64,000 bases of DNA from Paraspadella gotoi (Eukaryota > Chaetognatha). The stretch is taken from contig CM119267.1 of the NCBI GenBank assembly GCA_051294375.1, positions 2,925,631 through 2,989,630 on the forward strand. The letters are read 5' to 3'. This document shows, in pieces, positions 53,701-64,000 of this stretch; position 1 is the first letter of the stretch, and each line of letters begins with the position of its first letter. A program made the translations under genes and the position numbers. Under the pieces are notes generated by a model that ran no database searches, was not told the DNA's origin, and saw nothing but the letters and a program-made list of their open reading frames with translations.

Positions 53701-53934
53701 ACGTGTTGACGACGCCATCACCTGATGAAGTATATTATGATATTTAGTAGAATCAAGTACATCAAATTATTAATTATAAATATATTTTGAAGATTTGGAT
53801 GATGGCGATTCACCTTTTGCCTGTAAATATTCATTGTAGCGTTTGAGGTTCCAATTTGACAAATAGCTGCCGTCTTTTTGGCGTCTACTAAACCTTATAG
53901 GTGAAAGTTGAGATTGCACAGAATAAAAGGCCAT
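50789..53934 (-). CDS. Acidic protein with GNAT acetyltransferase domain and C-terminal coiled coil
   Basis: Function unknown. Exons in order: about 53812-53934 (N-terminus, FSRRQKDGSYLSNWNLKRYN), 52905-53700 (basic patch KGRLGRRRVRTQTTPVATRR followed by a long Asp/Ser-rich stretch), about 52008-52150 (acidic then KR-rich), 51760-51880, 51375-51680 and 50789-51050. The two exons after the acidic part form a GNAT fold: LTLVAVHRRHRRMGVGHKLI has the acetyl-CoA-binding RxxGxG signature, and FFRKEGF is typical of strand 7. The last exon is a coiled coil (LVKKQEDAIACLQTENQKLQ). The basic patch suggests nuclear location. The start of exon 2 is uncertain: the first copy needs either an internal acceptor or an indel correction to stay in frame. 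A SINE lies in the last intron. Confidence 0.6.
51117..51275 (+). repeat. tRNA-derived SINE, copy B
   Basis: The 5' 73 bases fold like a tRNA: 7-bp acceptor stem GCGGCCA with TGGCCGC and T arm CCGGGGTTCTAGCCCGG carrying a B box. An unrelated tail of about 85 bases follows and is shared with copy A. No clear anticodon arm, so not a functional tRNA gene. Confidence 0.82.
52155..52860. other. Intron of the GNAT gene, nothing seen
   Basis: AT-rich; no repeat or coding signal recognised. Confidence 0.4.
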
Positions 53935-54440
53935 AATGGGTCTAAAGTTAAAGTTTTTTAATGTTGGTGGTCCTCGATCCTAGAAGTGACAATTATACGA
54001 ATTAGCTCAACTTTTAGAAACAACAAATAGAGTACATTCCAATATTGGATAAAAGAATCAACCAGACATAACAAAGGGAGAGATCTATTTTCAAAATTCG
54101 ATGTACTAAAATAAAAACAAACAAAAAATTTCAAGTTATTTAACATATTTTTTTTATTATTTACGTTAACCCCACCAGCGAGCGTCTTGCTATCTCGGAA
54201 ATTAAAGAATTACGTCTCTTCCTAGCTACCGAAAGTTACCACGTCGAAATTGAAATTGAACGCACTGAGATCGAACGACATAGTTCTGACGCGAATTCAA
54301 TTCGCCCGAAATTCTTTACTATGGAAATAAAGATGCACAGAAGGCCGCCATCTTGGTTTCGTCTCTCTTCTTCCACGTTGAGAACCAAAAACTTTTTCGT
54401 GGAAAAACAAATGAACAGAAGTTCTGTCAGAACTCCAAAG
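53935..54440. promoter_or_regulatory. Promoter region with a YY1-type site
   Basis: GGCCGCCATCTTGG near 54343-54356 is a strong match to the YY1 element (AAGATGGCGGC on the other strand). It lies about 400 bp upstream of the GNAT gene start. The same site is repeated near 63250 in the duplicate. Confidence 0.5.
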
Positions 54441-54830
54441 TCAGGGGCAAGATAGCTTATTTATTAAATGAATGGATAATTTTTATATTGGTTTACCAAT
54501 TTCATAAAATTCAGCTCCTTGTATTTTGATGCTAGTGCGGAGTACAATAAGTATTCCCCGATCTAATACTTAAGGGAGTGGTCTTTTCATACAATTGAAA
54601 CATTCTTTGAAATATTTTCCACTTCATTGATAGGAAGCCAGGTATCTGGGAGTGAATAAACGAGTCTGTGAGAGAGTCTTGATTGAAAGCTTGCAGGGAC
54701 CTGCTATGTCATTATCTTGTAAGAGTGATGGAGGCCTTAACCACCAAAGCCTGTCCAAAATCAGGGGCAAGATAGCTTATTTATTAAATGAATGGATAAT
54801 TTTATATTGGTTGTACCAATTTCATTATAT
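54440..54830. repeat. Direct repeat pair, about 75 bp, 317 bp apart
   Basis: CAGGGGCAAGATAGCTTATT followed by AAATGAATGGATAATTTT occurs at about 54441-54515 and again at 54757-54832. The spacer contains no recognised gene. Could be flanks of a small element. Confidence 0.65.
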
Positions 54831-55379
54831 ATATACACAATTCTACTTTGTAGTCTTATCCTTATGGTAAAAATAATCATGCAACATAACCTTAATCCCC
54901 CAAAAAATTATCCATTCCCCCTTTTTGTTCGGCCTTGTAGATTTTATGAGTTTCTCATGAATGATTTTCCAACAGGAATGATGTACGATATCTATTAGAA
55001 AACTGTAACTGAAAGTAATCTCACCTTGTGTTGTGTAGATGCACCCTCTATTTCCAGAAGACAACACTAACGTCCCCATCCCAAACAGATAAAAAAATAA
55101 TATATTTAAATATTTAACACAAAAATATTTAACAAATAAATAAAATCATAAATATTAGTTATTTTAAATCTAAAAAATAAGATAGTGAAACAAGTAATTT
55201 TGCAACTTTCATAAAATGCATATAAAAATGGCAAAATTATTTGATTATCGAAACTTCCGAAGTAAAATGATCGATGAAAACCTTTTTCAGTTCAGTATTT
55301 TAGACGCGCGTGAACGGACGTAATTTCAATTCTGACGTTGTACCCAAAAAGTGAGAATAAAAAAACGGCTTCACACGTT

Positions 55380-55492
55380 GAGAATGAGATGAGAAAGCGA
55401 CGGGAGAACGAGAGGGAGGAAATGTGGAAGGGCAGGGAAGGGGACGAAAGACGAGAGAGAGACGAGAGCAGGAGAAGAGAGAGAGAGAGAGA

Positions 55493-55530
<38 letters not shown>
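55380..55530. repeat. GA-rich microsatellite
   Basis: Imperfect (GA)n with GAGACGAGAG variants. Confidence 0.85.
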
Positions 55531-55799
55531 AGAACTCGTAAAATTTTTCCCCAAATCATAGGAATCATACAAAATGACTACACCAATGAGTACCCAGTCG
55601 GTACGTAAGGAAAAAAGAAAAAATTCTGGGAACCTGGTTAGGGGCATACTCTTGGCAGGAGTTTACAAGGCGGATTGCTTTATTGCGTACCATCGTTGCG
55701 TACTCGTGCGTACTCTTTGCGTACTTAATACCGTGTAAAACCATATTTCGTACTGGCGTTAATCATAAAGATCGTAAGCGTCAAGGTTTAAGAAGTACG

Positions 55800-57838
55800 A
55801 ACTAATAGAGTGAGATTATTTTGGAGAGCCTACGCCAGCCAAGTACGCAAAGTCCAGTACGCAAAGTGAACAAAAGTACAGCTATAGAGAGATTTTTTGG
55901 AGAGTACGCAGACCAGTACGCAATCATACGCAAAGTGAAAAAAGTACACATATAGAGAAGAATTGTTTTGGAAGTACGGACCAGCCAGTAACGGCAATCA
56001 GTACGCAAAGTGAAAAAAAGTCCACTATAGATGAGATGTTTCTGTGGAGAGTACCTGCAGCCAGTACGTTCAATCATGTAACGCAACAAGTGAAAAAAAG
56101 GTACACCATATAGAGAGATTTTATGGAGAGTATCTGCAGCCAGTACGCAATCAGTACAGCAAAGTTGAACAAAAGTAAACAAACTATATGAGAAAGTTTA
56201 TTTTGGAGAGAAGTACGACAGCAGTACGCAAATCAGTACGCAAAAGTGAAAAAAGTAACACTATAAGGACAGAGATTTTTGTTGGGAGAGTACGCAGCCA
56301 GTAAACGCAATCAGTAACGGCAAAGTGAAAAACAAGTACACTAATAGAGAGATTTTTGGAGACGTACGCAGCCCAGATACGCCAATCATAGTAGCGCAAA
56401 GTGAAAAAAGTACACTAAGTAGAGAAGATTTTTTGAAGTACGGCAGCCAGCTACGAGCAAAATCAAGCTACGCAAACGTGAAAAAAGTACACTATACGAG
56501 AGATTTTCTCTGGAGAGTACCGCAGCCAGTACGACAATTTCTCAGTACGCAAAGTGAAAAAAGTACACTATAAGAGATTTGTTGGAGAGTACGTCAGCAG
56601 TACGCAATCAGTGACGGCAAATAGGTGAAAAAAGTACACTATACGACGAAGAATTTTTTTGAAGAGTACGCAGCCATACGCCAATCAAGTAACGCAAAGT
56701 GAATAAAAAGTACACTATACGAGAGATATTTGGACGAAGTAACGCAGCCAGTACCGCAATCAAGTACGCAAAGTGAAAAAAAAGTACAACTATAGAAGAG
56801 ATTATTTTTGGGAAAGAGTACAGCAGCCAAGTACGCAAGTCCAGTACGCAAAGTGAGAAAAAGTACACTACTAGAGAGATTTTTTGGAGAGTACGCAGCC
56901 AGTACGTGCAATCAATAACGCAAAGTGAAAAAAAGTACACTATAGAGAGAGTTATTTGGAAGAGTGAAGCGCAGCCAGTGACGACATCAGTACGCCAGTG
57001 AAAAAAGATACACTAATTGAGAGATTTTATGAGAGTACGGCAAGCCAGTACGCGCAATCAGCTACAGCAATAGTGAAGAAAAGTACACTATAGAGAGATT
57101 TTTTGTCTGGAAGAGAACAGCCGAACCAGTACCGCAATCAGTAACGGCCAAAGTTGACAAAAAAGTACACTATAGGAGATTTTTGGAGATACCGCAGCAC
57201 AGTACCAGTCAGTACCGCAAGTGAAAAAAGTACATCTAAGAAGAGATTTTTTGGAGAGTAGACGCAGCCACGTATCGCAATCAGTAACCAAAGTTTGAAG
57301 AAAAGTACACTATAGAGGAGATTTTTTTGGAGAGGTACGCAGCGCAGTACGCAATCAGTGACGGCAAAGTGAAAAAAGTACACGTATCAGGAGAATTTTT
57401 TGAGAGGTACGCAGCCCAGTACGCAACTCGTGACGCAAAGTGACAACAAAGTACACTAATAGAAGACGATATTTTGGAGACGTACGCAGACCAGTCACGC
57501 AATCAGTCGCAAAGTGAAAAGTACACTATACAGAAGAGCATTTTTTGGAGAGACACCGCAGGCAGTACGCAATCAGGTACGCAAAAGTGAAAAACGTGAA
57601 ACAACTAAGAGACGATTTATTGGCAGAGTCAACGCAGGCAGTTACGCAATCAGTACGCAAAGTTGAAAAGATAACAGCTATATGAGAGATTTTTGGCAGA
57701 GTACGACGCAGGCCAGTACGCAATGTCAGTAAAGTACCGAAAGGTGAAAAGTACACCCTACAGGAGAGAATTTTTTATTAGGAGAAGCTACACAGCACGC
57801 CAGTAACCGCAATCAGTACGGCAAATGAAAAAGTACAA
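55800..57838. repeat. Satellite array, unit about 67 bp
   Basis: Roughly thirty units of a consensus containing AGTACGCAATCAGTACGCA, AAGTGAAAAAAGTACACTAT and AGAGAGATTTTTTGGAGAGT. Each unit holds several GTAC words. Units differ mainly by random single-base insertions and deletions, which is read error, not divergence. It ends at the gap, so the true length is unknown. A few related GTAC words at 55676-55740 precede it. Confidence 0.92.
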
Positions 57839-57863
57839 NNNNNNNNNNNNNNNNNNNNNNNNN
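57839..57863. other. Assembly gap of 25 N
   Basis: Same size as the gap at 5090-5114 and likewise bounded by a duplicated block. Confidence 0.95.
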
Positions 57864-58659
57864 CAGGGAAAGGGCGTGTCGCCGGGGTCGCGGCTTCTTC
57901 GCCAATCGGCGCCAAAATCCGAAGAGTTTGTCGAAGGCGACTTGAAGAGTTTTTCGCGGACGTTGCTTATACCCGTCGAGAAGGTAAGTCGGTCACGTAT
58001 CCAGGAAGATCGCAGACTTTGGAAACAGGGCAGATCTTGGCGGAGACACAGTCAGACGGAGAAGAAGCCGGACTCATCGCTCACAACGTATACATTTCTT
58101 TAATTGATGGAGAGGAAACAATTCCGCTCATCGACGGATCCTTAAGGAAAATTGAAGAAAGATGATGAAGCAATGAAAAGTAGATAATAATAATTTTGTT
58201 TGTCGAGATTTTATCAGCTTTGAAAACTAACGTCATTCAAAAATTCCGTCATCGCCATCGCACCATTCGATCTTTCTCTCGGGCTCGATTACGCGAGTTT
58301 CGTCATTCACAAACGGAAAACAATACATAGAAGACATTCAATAGAATATCTCTATTATCACTGATCTCTACGAAGGAGCGACGAAACAATCGAACCGCAG
58401 ATCCGTAAAAAGAAAAAGGGCATGGAGAGGAACAAATTCTTTTTATGGAATCGATCAGAGGAGGATGGTTTAACATCAGGAGGTGTCCAAAATTAAATGT
58501 TTCGCCACTTTTTGAAAGACTTAACCCTTGGGACTAACCCATCGATCATAATTTCTTCTGCAAAATAAAAAAAATCAACCATATGTTATTAAAACGGCTC
58601 TATGCATTTCTTAATGCTAACTTTTTCAACTGTCACAAACAATTACACAGTAGAAAGTC

Positions 58660-59300
58660 ACTTCCGGTCTGCCGAAGATCTCGTTACATCTTCCACAAAA
58701 CGATATGCGTTGGAAATCCAACACATATCAAACTCTCCATGACAGTGCGATGAGCGAGGAACAAAGCCGTTCTTGAATGCCGTAAGCTCGCGGCTTGTCC
58801 ATCGCTCTCCGGTGGCAACGTAAGCTTTAATCACGACGATGGCAAAATCGCCCATCGTGACTTTCCGTGGTTTCGTTAAAGACGGTTTCTACGAGTCGTC
58901 GGCTCCCGACGGATCCTTAACAAGCATGCAGACACCGGTGTTAGACGACATGAGTCCGTCCACTCAGCGTAAGATAACATCGAGAACGCAGTCTTCGGTC
59001 GACTTGGGTTCTCAAAATCTTCCCGTCGAGAAGACGACGGTATCGGCGCCGACGACGAGGTCCGGCAGTGAAGTCTGGACCTGGCGCCGCCAAACGTCCT
59101 TCGCCTTCCCGCGAGCCACTTCGCTCCACGTACGATGACGGATCTAGAACTTCGTTTGTCTCCACCGTCTCTTCAAATCCGAGGAGATGATTTCAAAGTC
59201 ACGAAGTCCGGAGGAGTGAAGAAGAAGTCGGCGTCGCGCGACGAACTCGCGAGGACAATTCGCCGCTGACAAAGTTTCGTCAACAGAGGTCCAACATGGC
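58660..59300 (-). pseudogene. Frame-broken duplicate of the Maf gene (assembly artefact)
   Basis: Same sequence as 49718-50362 with multiple indels that break the frame every 20 to 70 codons. Flanks are equally affected. Confidence 0.85.
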
Positions 59301-59689
59301 CGACAAAGTCTTTTGACGAATTACTTATTTCCGTCTGCGAAAGAAGGCACGAAGAAAAACCGTAAAAAAATCGTAAAAAGTGAATCTGTTACATTCGTAA
59401 ACGTGTAAATTATATTTTTGACCAGAGATCAAGATTTATTTGGTGGAAGATCGTTGGTGTGCGTGTAAAAGGCAACTTTGCTTTATGAGGATAATTCGTT
59501 GCATTGCGGGTAAAATATAATTTAAAAAAAAATAGTACAAAAAGTTGCGACATACGTGAAAATGTGAATTGGCACATTGCACTACTTGTACAAATTATCT
59601 CGTAAAAAGATAAAAGAGTTAACAAAAGGAATAAAGTTAGCTTGGAATAATTTGTTTTTCTTTTAAATTTTTATTGCAGCGAGTAAAGT

Positions 59690-62600
59690 TTTCAGAGAAA
59701 ATAACTTTTTCACTGTTCTATTCGGGACTCCGAATTGTCCTCTGCCGTTGACAGTCTCGCGTCTTTAAACCTGCGGGCGACCTGTTCTCGAACGACGGAT
59801 GTAATTTGCTTCATCTGTCGCTCGAGTTCGCGGCGTGACCAGAGACGTCGTCCTCGACAGTCTCTCTCTGGCCGATTCGCGCAAATTTCGGTTGGACTTT
59901 TTGAAGTTTCTGGTTTTCCGGTTTTGGAGGCAGGCTATCGCGTCCTCCTGCTTTTTAACGAGTTCGCGAGAGAAAAGACCTAACAGCGAGCTAAATAAAG
60001 TTAATCCTATGGTGGACTAAAATCCACCAACCGTTCATCAGCGGCCATTGGTGCCGGAGGCAAGTCATTCGCTTCCAACCCAAAGGTCCGTGGTTCTAGC
60101 CCGGTGGCCGCCTAGCAGTTAAGAGGGACGGGGCGCTTAACCCGCCTGTAACATGGTGTTACAGCCTGATTCCGAAGTTCAGGGAACTGCTTATATTTCA
60201 ACGGTTCTGTCATTAACACATATCAATAATTACGTCTCTTCAATCCGTATCTTTCAATCGAAACAACGGACGTTGAAACACAAAATATAATACCTCCTCA
60301 TTGAGCCGGGCCAAACAGGGTAGAGGAGCGCCGATGCTTCCAAACTTTTCCTTTCCACTTGTCAATCTTGGCCTTCGAATGGCCTTCGCTTCTTCGTCCT
60401 TTAATTCAGAACTGAGGACAGTGTTCCCGACAAAGGGCGCATGAAGCACATGAGCGTGCAGTTGTCCACTGTCGCTCAATTGGAAAATCGGGTGACGATG
60501 AGGTCGTCGTCGAATTCCTTCCTTGCGAAAAAACTCGTGGCCGCCGTTGTCGGCGTGAACCACGATGGCGTCGAATGTCCCGAAGAGGGAAGTGTCCTGG
60601 AAGGCCAAGTGGATTCGTTTTATCAGCGAACGAAAAACGACACAATGAAATAAAGAAAGAAGACGCGACACCTTAATAGTTCTATCAGTTTATGACCAAC
60701 GCCATTCTTCTGTGTCTCCTGTGGACCGCAACCAACGTCAAGTGAATGATCTTTTCCCGGGACGGCAATAACTTTTTTCGCATCGTGCGGCAGCCGGACC
60801 AGCCTGAATTCCGGAGAGAAAACGACGAGTACAAAAAATGGTATATAATCAAAAATATAAAAAAAAGAGAAAGCCATAAAGATTATTTAATCGTTCAAAA
60901 TGAAAGCGAAAGCCATAAAGAAAACCTGTTTTCCGATCCAATGTCGTCGTTTTCGGCGACGACTCCCGTCCTTTCGATTTCCGTCGTCGTTCGCGCGACG
61001 ATCGACGTTTTTAAAAAAGGTTTTGAACTGCCGACTGAGAGATCTTCGTCGTCTTCCGCGTCGCTCGCCTCAAAGTAGAAAAATCAGAATCATCGATTCG
61101 TTTACGTTTTCAAGTAATATTAGGAGTGTTAGTTAGAAGTATTAGTCTCAGAAGTTGGGTCAAAAATTTTATTTCAGCGCCTGCTCCACACAAAAATTTT
61201 ACATTTTTAAAGAAAAAATTAGGATAGACAACAAATTTTTGCGTGACTCGTTACTCTATATATTATTTTTTTAATATTTATTTATAGAAAGAAAGGCAAA
61301 ACAATTTTTGAAGATTTCTAAAATCAGATTTAGCTGGCTTGCAAAAGTTGTCTGTACAAAGTATAACTCTTATTTCGTATATTTGGTCATAAGTGGGTAA
61401 AAAAATGAGAAAAACCGTTTAAAATCTTCAATCATCATCATCTTTCGATAATTTGTTCATTTTTCTTAATTTTGACCAAGAAAACATATAATAATCTTAA
61501 AAGCGTAATTATAACTTTTATTTAACTTTTTATGCTCTATCAGAATCCATCAAAATAATTTAAGACTTATTAAAATTGTTTTTATCATATAATAGTAATT
61601 TTGATAGCAACAAGAAAAGCATAAAATTAAAATTTTTTTAACCAAAAATATTTTTCTACCTGAAAGTAGACATCAAGACGAAAGTTTGTACCCCGCCCCT
61701 TTTGATTTTAATTTATAGTAGATAACTCAATAATATTGATTTATTTAAATACATGTGGATTATGTTCACAATTTTATTGCGAGTGTGGCTTCTGTTTAGA
61801 GCCTATCCTCACTGATCCGATCCACGACGACGAACTCGAATCAGAAAAGACATTCCTGAATTTAGAGCCAGAGTCCGCGCCTGCGTCGGTCGCCGTCAGC
61901 CCAGAGGCTGTCCAAGTTTCGAAGACATCTTCTTCCGTCGGCGACGGTCGACGGCGTCATCGACTTTGGACTCGAATTCCGAATCGTCGCGTTGACTTCT
62001 GTGGCGACGTCTCTCGTTCGGGTTTCGATCATCGGCGTCGGCGATGAGATGGCGCGAAACCGGTCGGTGCCGGCGATGGTCGAAACGTCGCTCGCGTCCG
62101 CGTCATTGGACAGGATCCGTTGTAGCTTTCGCGTTATCCGATGGTCACTGAGACGAACATTCACGTCCAAGGGCAAAGGTTCGTCCCCTCTCTTTCTTCG
62201 ATTCAGTTGGAAAAGAATCGATGGCGTGGCTCCGTAGTTATGATTCTCCTTTCTCGGTTTTCCTTCTCGTCGCCACCGGCGTCGTGTGAGTCCTAACGCG
62301 GCGTCGCCCCAATCTGCCTTTAGCGAACGAAAGTTTATACTCCTCTGCGGCCTCCGTCGCTTCCCGCACCAAGAGGATCGTCCGCGCCCACTTTTCCGTT
62401 ACAGTCGTGTAAAGGATTTCCGGGGTTATCTCCGGCAAAGAGACGTCGTACAAAGCAACGGCGGAGTGAAGGCAGCTCGCGATTCGGAACTCCGCTCACG
62501 ACCTCCGCGATCCCCGGAGTTTTGAGGACTCGTGGAAATCCACGAGGAAAGGCGTCACCGTTAAACGTTTGTCCGCAGACTCCTTCGAGGGCGATTGGCG

Positions 62601-62880
62601 AATGTTCCAGCGATTGGACGTGTTGACGACCGCCATCCACCTGATGAGTATATTATGATATTTAGTAGAATCAAGTACATCAAATTATTAATTATAAATA
62701 TATTTTGAAGATTGGATGATGGCGATTCACCTTTGGCCTTAAATATTCATTGTAGCGTTTGAGTTCCAATTTGACAAATAGCTGCCGTCTTTTTTGCGGT
62801 CTACTAAACTTATAGGTGAAGTTGAGATTGCACAGAATAAAGGCCATAATGGGTCTAAAAGTTAAAGTTTTTTAATGTTG
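59690..62880 (-). pseudogene. Frame-broken duplicate of the GNAT/coiled-coil gene (assembly artefact)
   Basis: Colinear with 50789-53934 with indels in every exon. At the start of exon 2 it reads CCGCCATCCACCTG where copy 1 has CGCCATCACCTG, so the raw reads bear on the uncertain exon start. Confidence 0.85.
60045..60205 (+). repeat. tRNA-derived SINE, duplicate of copy B
   Basis: Same insertion as 51117-51275 carried along in the duplicated block, not an independent insertion. Confidence 0.8.
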
Positions 62881-64000
62881 GTGGTCCTCGATCCTAGAAG
62901 GACAATTAACGAAATTAGCTCAACTTTAGAAACAACAAATAGAGTACATTCCAATATTGGATAAAGAATCAACCAGAATAACAAAGGGAGAGATCTATTT
63001 CAAAATTCGAGTGTACTAAAATAAAAACAAACAAAAAATTTCAAGTTATTAACATATTTTTTTTATTATTATACGTTAACCCACCAGCGAGCGTCTGCTA
63101 TTCGAAATTATAAGAATTACGTCTCTTCTAGCTACCGAAAGGTTACCACGTCGAAATTGAAATTGAACGCACTGAGATCGAACGACATAGTTCTGACGGA
63201 ATTCAATTCGCCGACAATTCTTTACTATGGAAATAAAGATGCACAGAAGGCCGCCATCTTGGTTTCGTCTCTCTTCTTCCACGTGAGAACAAAAACTTTT
63301 TCGTGAAAAACAAATGAACAGAGAGTTCTGTCAGAACTCCAAAGTCAGGGGGCAAGATAGCTTTATTTATAATATGAATGGATAATTTTTATATTGGTTG
63401 TACCATATTTCATAAAATTCAGCTCCTTGTATTTTGATGCTAGTGCGGAGTACAATAAGTATTCCCCGATCTAATACTTAAGGGAGTGGTCTTTTCATAC
63501 AATTGAAACATTCTTTGGAAATATTTTTCCACTTCATTGATAGGAAGCCAGGCTATCTGGGAGTGAAATAAACGAGTCTGTGAGAGAGTCTTGATTGAAA
63601 GCTGCAGGGACCTGCTATGTCATTATCTTGTAAGAGTGATGGAGGCCTTAACCACCAAAGCCTGTCCAAAATCAGGGGCAAGATAGCTTATTTATTAAAT
63701 GAATGGATAATTTTATATTGGTTGTACCAATTTCATATATATATTACACAATTCTACTTTGTAGTCTTATCCTTATGGTAAAAATAATCATGCAACATAA
63801 CCTTAATCCCCAAAAAATTATCCATTCCCCCTTTTTGTTCGGCTTGTAGATTTTATGAGTTTCTCATGAATGATTTTCCAACAGGAATGATGTACGATAT
63901 CTATTAGAAAACTGTAACTGAAAGTAATCTCACCTTGTGTTGTGTAGATGCACCCTCTATTTCCAGAAGACAACACTAACGTCCCATCCCAAACAGAAAA

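Larger units (their letters stand above)
57864..64000. repeat. Error-rich second copy of 48942-55095
   Basis: Follows the first copy colinearly to the window end, with frequent single-base indels. It includes a broken LIG4 first exon (57864-58095), Maf (58660-59300), GNAT gene (59690-62900), SINE, YY1 site and the 75-bp direct repeats. Not evidence for paralogous genes. Confidence 0.9.

Noticed and set aside
55800-57838. CRISPR-like repeat array
   Set aside because: Units are contiguous with no unique spacers and the setting is eukaryotic; it is a tandem satellite with read errors.
57864-64000. Paralogous Maf and GNAT genes decaying as pseudogenes
   Set aside because: Introns, spacers and SINE are copied equally and the changes are random indels next to a placeholder gap, which fits an assembly artefact.

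Overview
This is animal nuclear DNA. Genes are split by many short introns, mostly under 0.3 kb, that are GT-AG with a noticeable number of GC-AG introns. Coding exons are GC-rich in AT-rich surroundings, GA/CT microsatellites are abundant, and the families are metazoan: a PHOX2-like homeobox gene, a peripherin/RDS tetraspanin, GALNT, LIG4, TRA2, a LOTUS/Tudor germline-type protein and a CFAP96/C4orf47-like ciliary protein. PHOX2 plus a compact, nested gene layout suggests an invertebrate bilaterian; the phylum cannot be fixed from this window. Exon boundaries were set by hand from splice signals and reading phase, and for most genes the summed exon lengths divide exactly by three.

Layout. 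1-13.8 kb: the 5' two thirds of a PHOX2-like gene on the minus strand. Its last visible exon holds the start of the homeodomain and appears twice, because about 3.9 kb is repeated on the two sides of a 25-N gap (5090-5114). 16.7-18.8 kb: peripherin-like tetraspanin, minus, intact in phase but with one in-frame TGA. 19.4-26.8 kb: RNFT-type membrane RING E3 ligase, minus; its single 4 kb intron contains a complete 13-exon secreted, probably GPI-anchored protein on the plus strand and a small divergent minus-strand gene. 27.8-28.2 kb: small membrane protein. 28.5-34.0 kb: acyl-CoA oxidase, minus, with a complete CFAP96/C4orf47-like gene on the plus strand inside one intron. 34.4-37.3 kb: GALNT-family glycosyltransferase, minus. 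37.85-40.31 kb: a gag-only DIRS-like retroelement with terminal inverted repeats and an internal complementary region. 40.3-43.3 kb: LOTUS-RRM-like-Tudor protein and an adjacent short ORF. 44.1-44.7 kb: intronless transformer-2. 45.4-49.2 kb: DNA ligase IV. 49.7-50.4 kb: intronless Maf pyrophosphatase. 50.8-53.9 kb: an acidic protein with a GNAT domain and coiled coil.

55.8-57.8 kb is a noisy tandem satellite of about 67 bp that runs into the second 25-N gap (57839-57863). From 57864 to the end the sequence is an error-rich second copy of 48.9-55.1 kb. Both 25-N gaps therefore look like unmerged gap-filling with raw long reads rather than biological duplications, and the noisy copies should not be counted as paralogues.

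The most interesting biology is the DIRS-like element, whose ends and internal region reconstruct a circle junction around an AATT core; the nested antisense genes; the four GC-AG introns; the nonsense codon in the peripherin-like gene; and a tRNA-derived SINE family.
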